Both the position numbers and the translations under genes were made by a program. Shown piece after piece: positions 57,520-59,854 of a DNA stretch of 59,854 bases. The DNA is from Solirubrobacter taibaiensis. Lineage in GTDB: Bacteria > Actinomycetota > Thermoleophilia > Solirubrobacterales > Solirubrobacteraceae. The stretch lies in assembly GCA_027587225.1 (NCBI GenBank), contig JAPDDQ010000045.1:1-59854 (forward strand), given 5' to 3'. Below the pieces are notes generated by a model that saw only the letters and a program-made list of their open reading frames with translations, did no database searches and was not told where the DNA came from. Positions within the stretch are counted from its first letter, which is position 1; each line of letters starts with the position of its first letter.

Positions 57520-58729
57520 CCTTGCCGCGGGCCTTGAAGTTCACCGTCACCTTGCCGGAGCGGCCGACCGTCGCGGTCTTCTTCTGCTTGCCGAGCTTGA
57601 ACGTCGCCCTGCCCGGCGCGCCGGTGGTGAGCGTCGCGCGCAGGCCGCCCTTGCGCTTGGCGAGCTTGAGCTTGAGCTTGCTCGCCGCTCCCGGGCGGGT
57701 GGGCTGCGTCGGCTGAGCGGGCTGCGTGGGCTGTGCCGTGGGGACGTCGGCGGGACCCCAGTCGGGTGACTTGGCGCCCGGCAGGACGAGGGCTCCCGGG
57801 CCGCCGGGCGCGCACTTGTCCGGGATCGCCGTGGTGTAGACGCCGTCGGCGGTGCCGTAGGCGAACGCCTTGCCGGAGGGCGCCATCGACGTGCTCAGGA
57901 ACTTGCCGCCCGTCAGCTCCCAGCACTGCTGGGCGGTCGGGACGTTGACCTTGTTGGTGAACGGCGTGTGGTCCCAGTCCGGCGCGCCGAACGGGCTCAT
58001 CGTCGTGCGGTAGACCCGCAGCTTCTCGTCGGAGAAGCCGGCGATGCCGATCACGTTCGTCAGGTCCCGCGACATGTCCATCGAAATCACGCCGAGACCC
58101 TGGTTGTTGTCGTAGAACCAGGGGTCGACCGCGCCGCCGAGCGTGGTGATCACGCCGTCGTCGTTGAGGATCCCGGCCGGGTCCGAGCGCAGGAGCGTCT
58201 GGTTGTCGAGCCAGGTCGGCCAGATCCAGCCCGACAGCAGGCCGTACGTCTCGAACGGCGTGAAGCCATCGGTGTTGGACACCAGCGTGCCCTTGGACAG
58301 CTTGTAGGCCACGCACGGCGGGACCGTCGTCTCGTTGCAGCCCGGCGCGGTCTCATAGGAGTCGTTGAAGTACTCGTACGCGACCTTCGTCCCGTCGGGC
58401 GAGATCTGCGGATTGAACGGGCCGTGGAACTTGTTCACCGGGCCGGCGGTCGGCGCGCCGTCGCTGATCGGCGTGAGGAAGTCGGCCAGCACCTTGCCGT
58501 CGCGGCTGAGCTTGTGCAGCCGCTCACCCGGCGCGAGGGCGATCATCGTGCCGTCGTCCGCCTGCGAGACCGACGAGTAGATCCCGGTGGACGTGACCTG
58601 GGCCTTGCGCGCGCCGTCGGGCGTGGAGAGAAAGACGTTCCCGCCCTGCACGTAGGCGATCGAGTCGGCCAGGGCAGGGGTCGCGAGGGCGAGCGTCAGA
58701 GCAGCGGTCAACAGTGAGAGGCGCAACAT
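57464..58729 (-). CDS. Secreted TolB-like beta-propeller protein
   Basis: A 421-residue exported protein. The signal peptide (about 1-21) ends ALAD. Propeller-like repeats follow (SIAYVQGGNVFLSTPDGARK, PQISPDGTKVAYEYFNDSYE, APSGKAFAYGTADGVYTTAI), as in TolB/WD40-type periplasmic sensors. After a Thr-Pro-Gln linker the C-terminus is a basic beta domain (KLKLKLAKRKGGLRATLTTG). It may bind a polymer or wall component outside the cell. A similar Lys/Arg-rich terminal domain recurs in many secreted proteins of this group, from general impression only. Confidence 0.8.
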   Translation of the reverse strand: MLRLSLLTAALTLALATPALADSIAYVQGGNVFLSTPDGARKAQVTSTGIYSSVSQADDGTMIALAPGERLHKLSRDGKVLADFLTPISDGAPTAGPVNKFHGPFNPQISPDGTKVAYEYFNDSYETAPGCNETTVPPCVAYKLSKGTLVSNTDGFTPFETYGLLSGWIWPTWLDNQTLLRSDPAGILNDDGVITTLGGAVDPWFYDNNQGLGVISMDMSRDLTNVIGIAGFSDEKLRVYRTTMSPFGAPDWDHTPFTNKVNVPTAQQCWELTGGKFLSTSMAPSGKAFAYGTADGVYTTAIPDKCAPGGPGALVLPGAKSPDWGPADVPTAQPTQPAQPTQPTRPGAASKLKLKLAKRKGGLRATLTTGAPGRATFKLGKQKKTATVGRSGKVTVNFKARGKVTVKATFAGQTVSAKLRA

Positions 58730-58831
58730 GGCGCCGATCCTGCGCGGGCCGGTTTGCCCCGACCTTGCCCGTTCCTTGCCGCACCCCCGCGCCGGCGGCT
58801 GTCCGCCGGCGCGAATCGGGTGCGTACAAGT

Positions 58832-59242
58832 TCAGGAGCTCGTGCCGGCGGCTGCGGGGGTGCCGCTCGGCGGAGCTTGTCCGTTATCGGGGCCGCCGCC
58901 CTGAGGCATGAGCTCGTCGAGTGCTGCCTGGACTTTCGACTCATCGAGGCCGAGTTCCTGCGCGAGGTTGGCGGCCATGTCCTGGCCGGGGTTGCCGGCG
59001 GGCGGCTGGCCTTGCGTTCCCGGCTCTGGGCGGTTCTTCGCCATCGCGGCCTGCAACTTCTCTGTCGTCACGCCGAGCTTGGTCGCGAGGGCGCTGAAGT
59101 CCATCCCCCCGCCCTGGGGTGGCTGGCCGCCCTGCTGGGCGGTGCCGTTGGCGGAGTTGGTAGTGGCCGCCTCGGCGCCGCATCCGGCGAACACGAGCGC
59201 GGTAGCGGCGCCGAGGGCCGCAATGCTTCGCTTGAGCTTCAT
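58832..59242 (-). CDS. Small lipoprotein next to apbE
   Basis: A 136-residue lipoprotein from the ATG at 59242, which overlaps the apbE stop. The lipobox is FAGC (ATALVFAGCGAEA). The mature part is Gln/Gly/Pro-rich with two short helices of the type MDFSALATKLGVTTEKLQAA and NLAQELGLDESKVQAALDEL. Function not recognised. Position after apbE suggests a role in flavin-dependent electron transfer or in the folding of such proteins, which is inference. Confidence 0.75.
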   Translation of the reverse strand: MKLKRSIAALGAATALVFAGCGAEAATTNSANGTAQQGGQPPQGGGMDFSALATKLGVTTEKLQAAMAKNRPEPGTQGQPPAGNPGQDMAANLAQELGLDESKVQAALDELMPQGGGPDNGQAPPSGTPAAAGTSS

Positions 59243-59854
59243 GAGATCAGGATCGGAGCGGTCCGTATGAGCTCCGTGGGGCGGGCCTGGGAGTTGGCTG
59301 GGACGAGCTCGTGGTGACCGTCGTCGAACACGACCAGCCCGCCGTGCGCGGCGAGCCAGGTTGCGTCGGCGCTGAGCAGCGCGGCCTTCGCGCGCCATTC
59401 GGCCTCGACGGCCGTGGGGGCGAGCGCGGTGGTTTGGACGACGCCGGTGAACGCGGGCGTGCCGGTCGCCGGATCCAGCAGGTGGTGTGCGGGCCGGCCT
59501 CGCGTGTCCAGCCAGGACCGCTTGCCGATCCCGCTCGTCGCCGCCGCGCCTTCGAAGATCTCGAACACGTGCAGCCCGGGCCCGCCGAACGGGTCCGCGA
59601 CCTCGAGCGTGCGTCGCCGTCCGCCGAAGCGCAGATCGCCGCCGCAGTCGACCGCGAACGGGCCGACCGCGCGTTCCGCCAGCAGGTCGGCGAACAGGCC
59701 CTTGGCGAGTCCGCCCGAGTCGAACTGCAAGCCGGGCGGGCGGCGCACGAAGAAGGCGCGCGGGGGCGCGTCGTGAGCGGCGCCGAGGGCCGCGGGCGCG
59801 CCGCCGGCGCGCAGCAGCGTGAAGCGCGGGCTCTCCGCCCGCGGCCGGGCGGGG
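59239..59854 (-). CDS. apbE: FAD:protein FMN transferase, partial
   Basis: The C-terminal 204 codons of an ApbE-family protein; the start lies beyond the right edge. Seen are FDSGGLAKGLFADLL, VDCGGDLRFGG, TSGIGKR and the metal/nucleotide motif LDPATGTPAFTGVVQTTALA followed by EAEWRAKAALL. ApbE transfers FMN from FAD onto Thr of target proteins outside the membrane. No target flavoprotein (FMN-bind domain) is visible in this window; one is expected upstream. The stop overlaps the lipoprotein ATG. Confidence 0.88.
   Translation of the reverse strand, partial: PARPRAESPRFTLLRAGGAPAALGAAHDAPPRAFFVRRPPGLQFDSGGLAKGLFADLLAERAVGPFAVDCGGDLRFGGRRRTLEVADPFGGPGLHVFEIFEGAAATSGIGKRSWLDTRGRPAHHLLDPATGTPAFTGVVQTTALAPTAVEAEWRAKAALLSADATWLAAHGGLVVFDDGHHELVPANSQARPTELIRTAPILIS

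Overview
The window is very GC-rich, densely packed actinobacterial chromosome. GTG and TTG starts, 4-bp stop/start overlaps and probable leaderless transcripts are all common. The protein flavour suggests class Thermoleophilia, near Solirubrobacter or Conexibacter: PG-binding/recombinase chimeras, Thr/Pro-rich exported proteins, a NasC-NirB-type fusion, an ECF41 sigma factor and a BpsA-like protein. The lineage is inferred from general resemblance; no database was searched.

Layout. 1-4058: tmk and two tandem paralogues, a membrane-anchored peptidoglycan-binding protein with a degenerate serine-recombinase domain, and a secreted protein built on 18-residue repeats. 4168-9820: holB, then a nitrate assimilation pair (narK and a molybdopterin nitrate reductase fused to a flavin and [2Fe-2S] module). 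9719-14709: PHP phosphoesterase, small coiled-coil membrane protein, REC-PAS-GGDEF-EAL protein with a receiver partner, and a SurA-like foldase. 14751-14823: tRNA-Thr(CGU).

14782-34267 is an integrated element of about 19.4 kb, bounded by a 48-bp direct repeat of the tRNA-Thr 3' end. Its left part resembles an actinomycete integrative element (AICE): integrase, two excisionase-type HTH proteins, RepSA-like HUH initiator, FtsK-type transfer ATPase and a Pra-like gene, facing an XRE repressor-cutA operon across shared operators. Its right part is a decayed type IV secretion cluster (frameshifted tcpC-like gene, pilin-like and PrgI-like genes, a virB4 cut off by a deletion, a VirB8/TcpC-like gene, a lytic transglycosylase). 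Between them lies cargo. The main item is a complete type III CBASS-like anti-phage operon: CD-NTase, HORMA, TRIP13-like AAA+, then a two-domain effector (SLOG-like sensor plus TIR/deoxyribosyltransferase-like domain) where NucC is usual, then a DEDDh exonuclease. All five genes are translationally coupled or abutting, and a near-perfect 24-bp palindrome covers the ribosome-binding site of the first gene. A STAS-like/GHKL-ATPase pair lies upstream with a 226-bp tandem duplication of the ATPase's 5' end, followed by a HigB/HigA-type toxin-antitoxin pair.

34429-59854 is ordinary chromosome with several good regulatory signals. It holds a leaderless alanine/glycine-rich repeat protein next to a PqqD-like/M50 peptidase with a cysteine-rich tail (possible maturation/export cassette), aldo-keto reductase and NUDIX genes divergent across a palindrome, a DeoR regulator, a TIR-like/DUF4071 protein, TetR facing a 1387-aa secreted ThuA/sugar dehydrogenase/PKD/CBM protein, a GntR regulator with its own operator, an ECF41 operon, F420-type oxidoreductase, a frameshifted methyltransferase, an NlpC/P60 hydrolase, BpsA-like protein, sensor kinase, thioesterase, CYTH phosphatase, SDR, a beta-propeller protein, a lipoprotein and a partial apbE.
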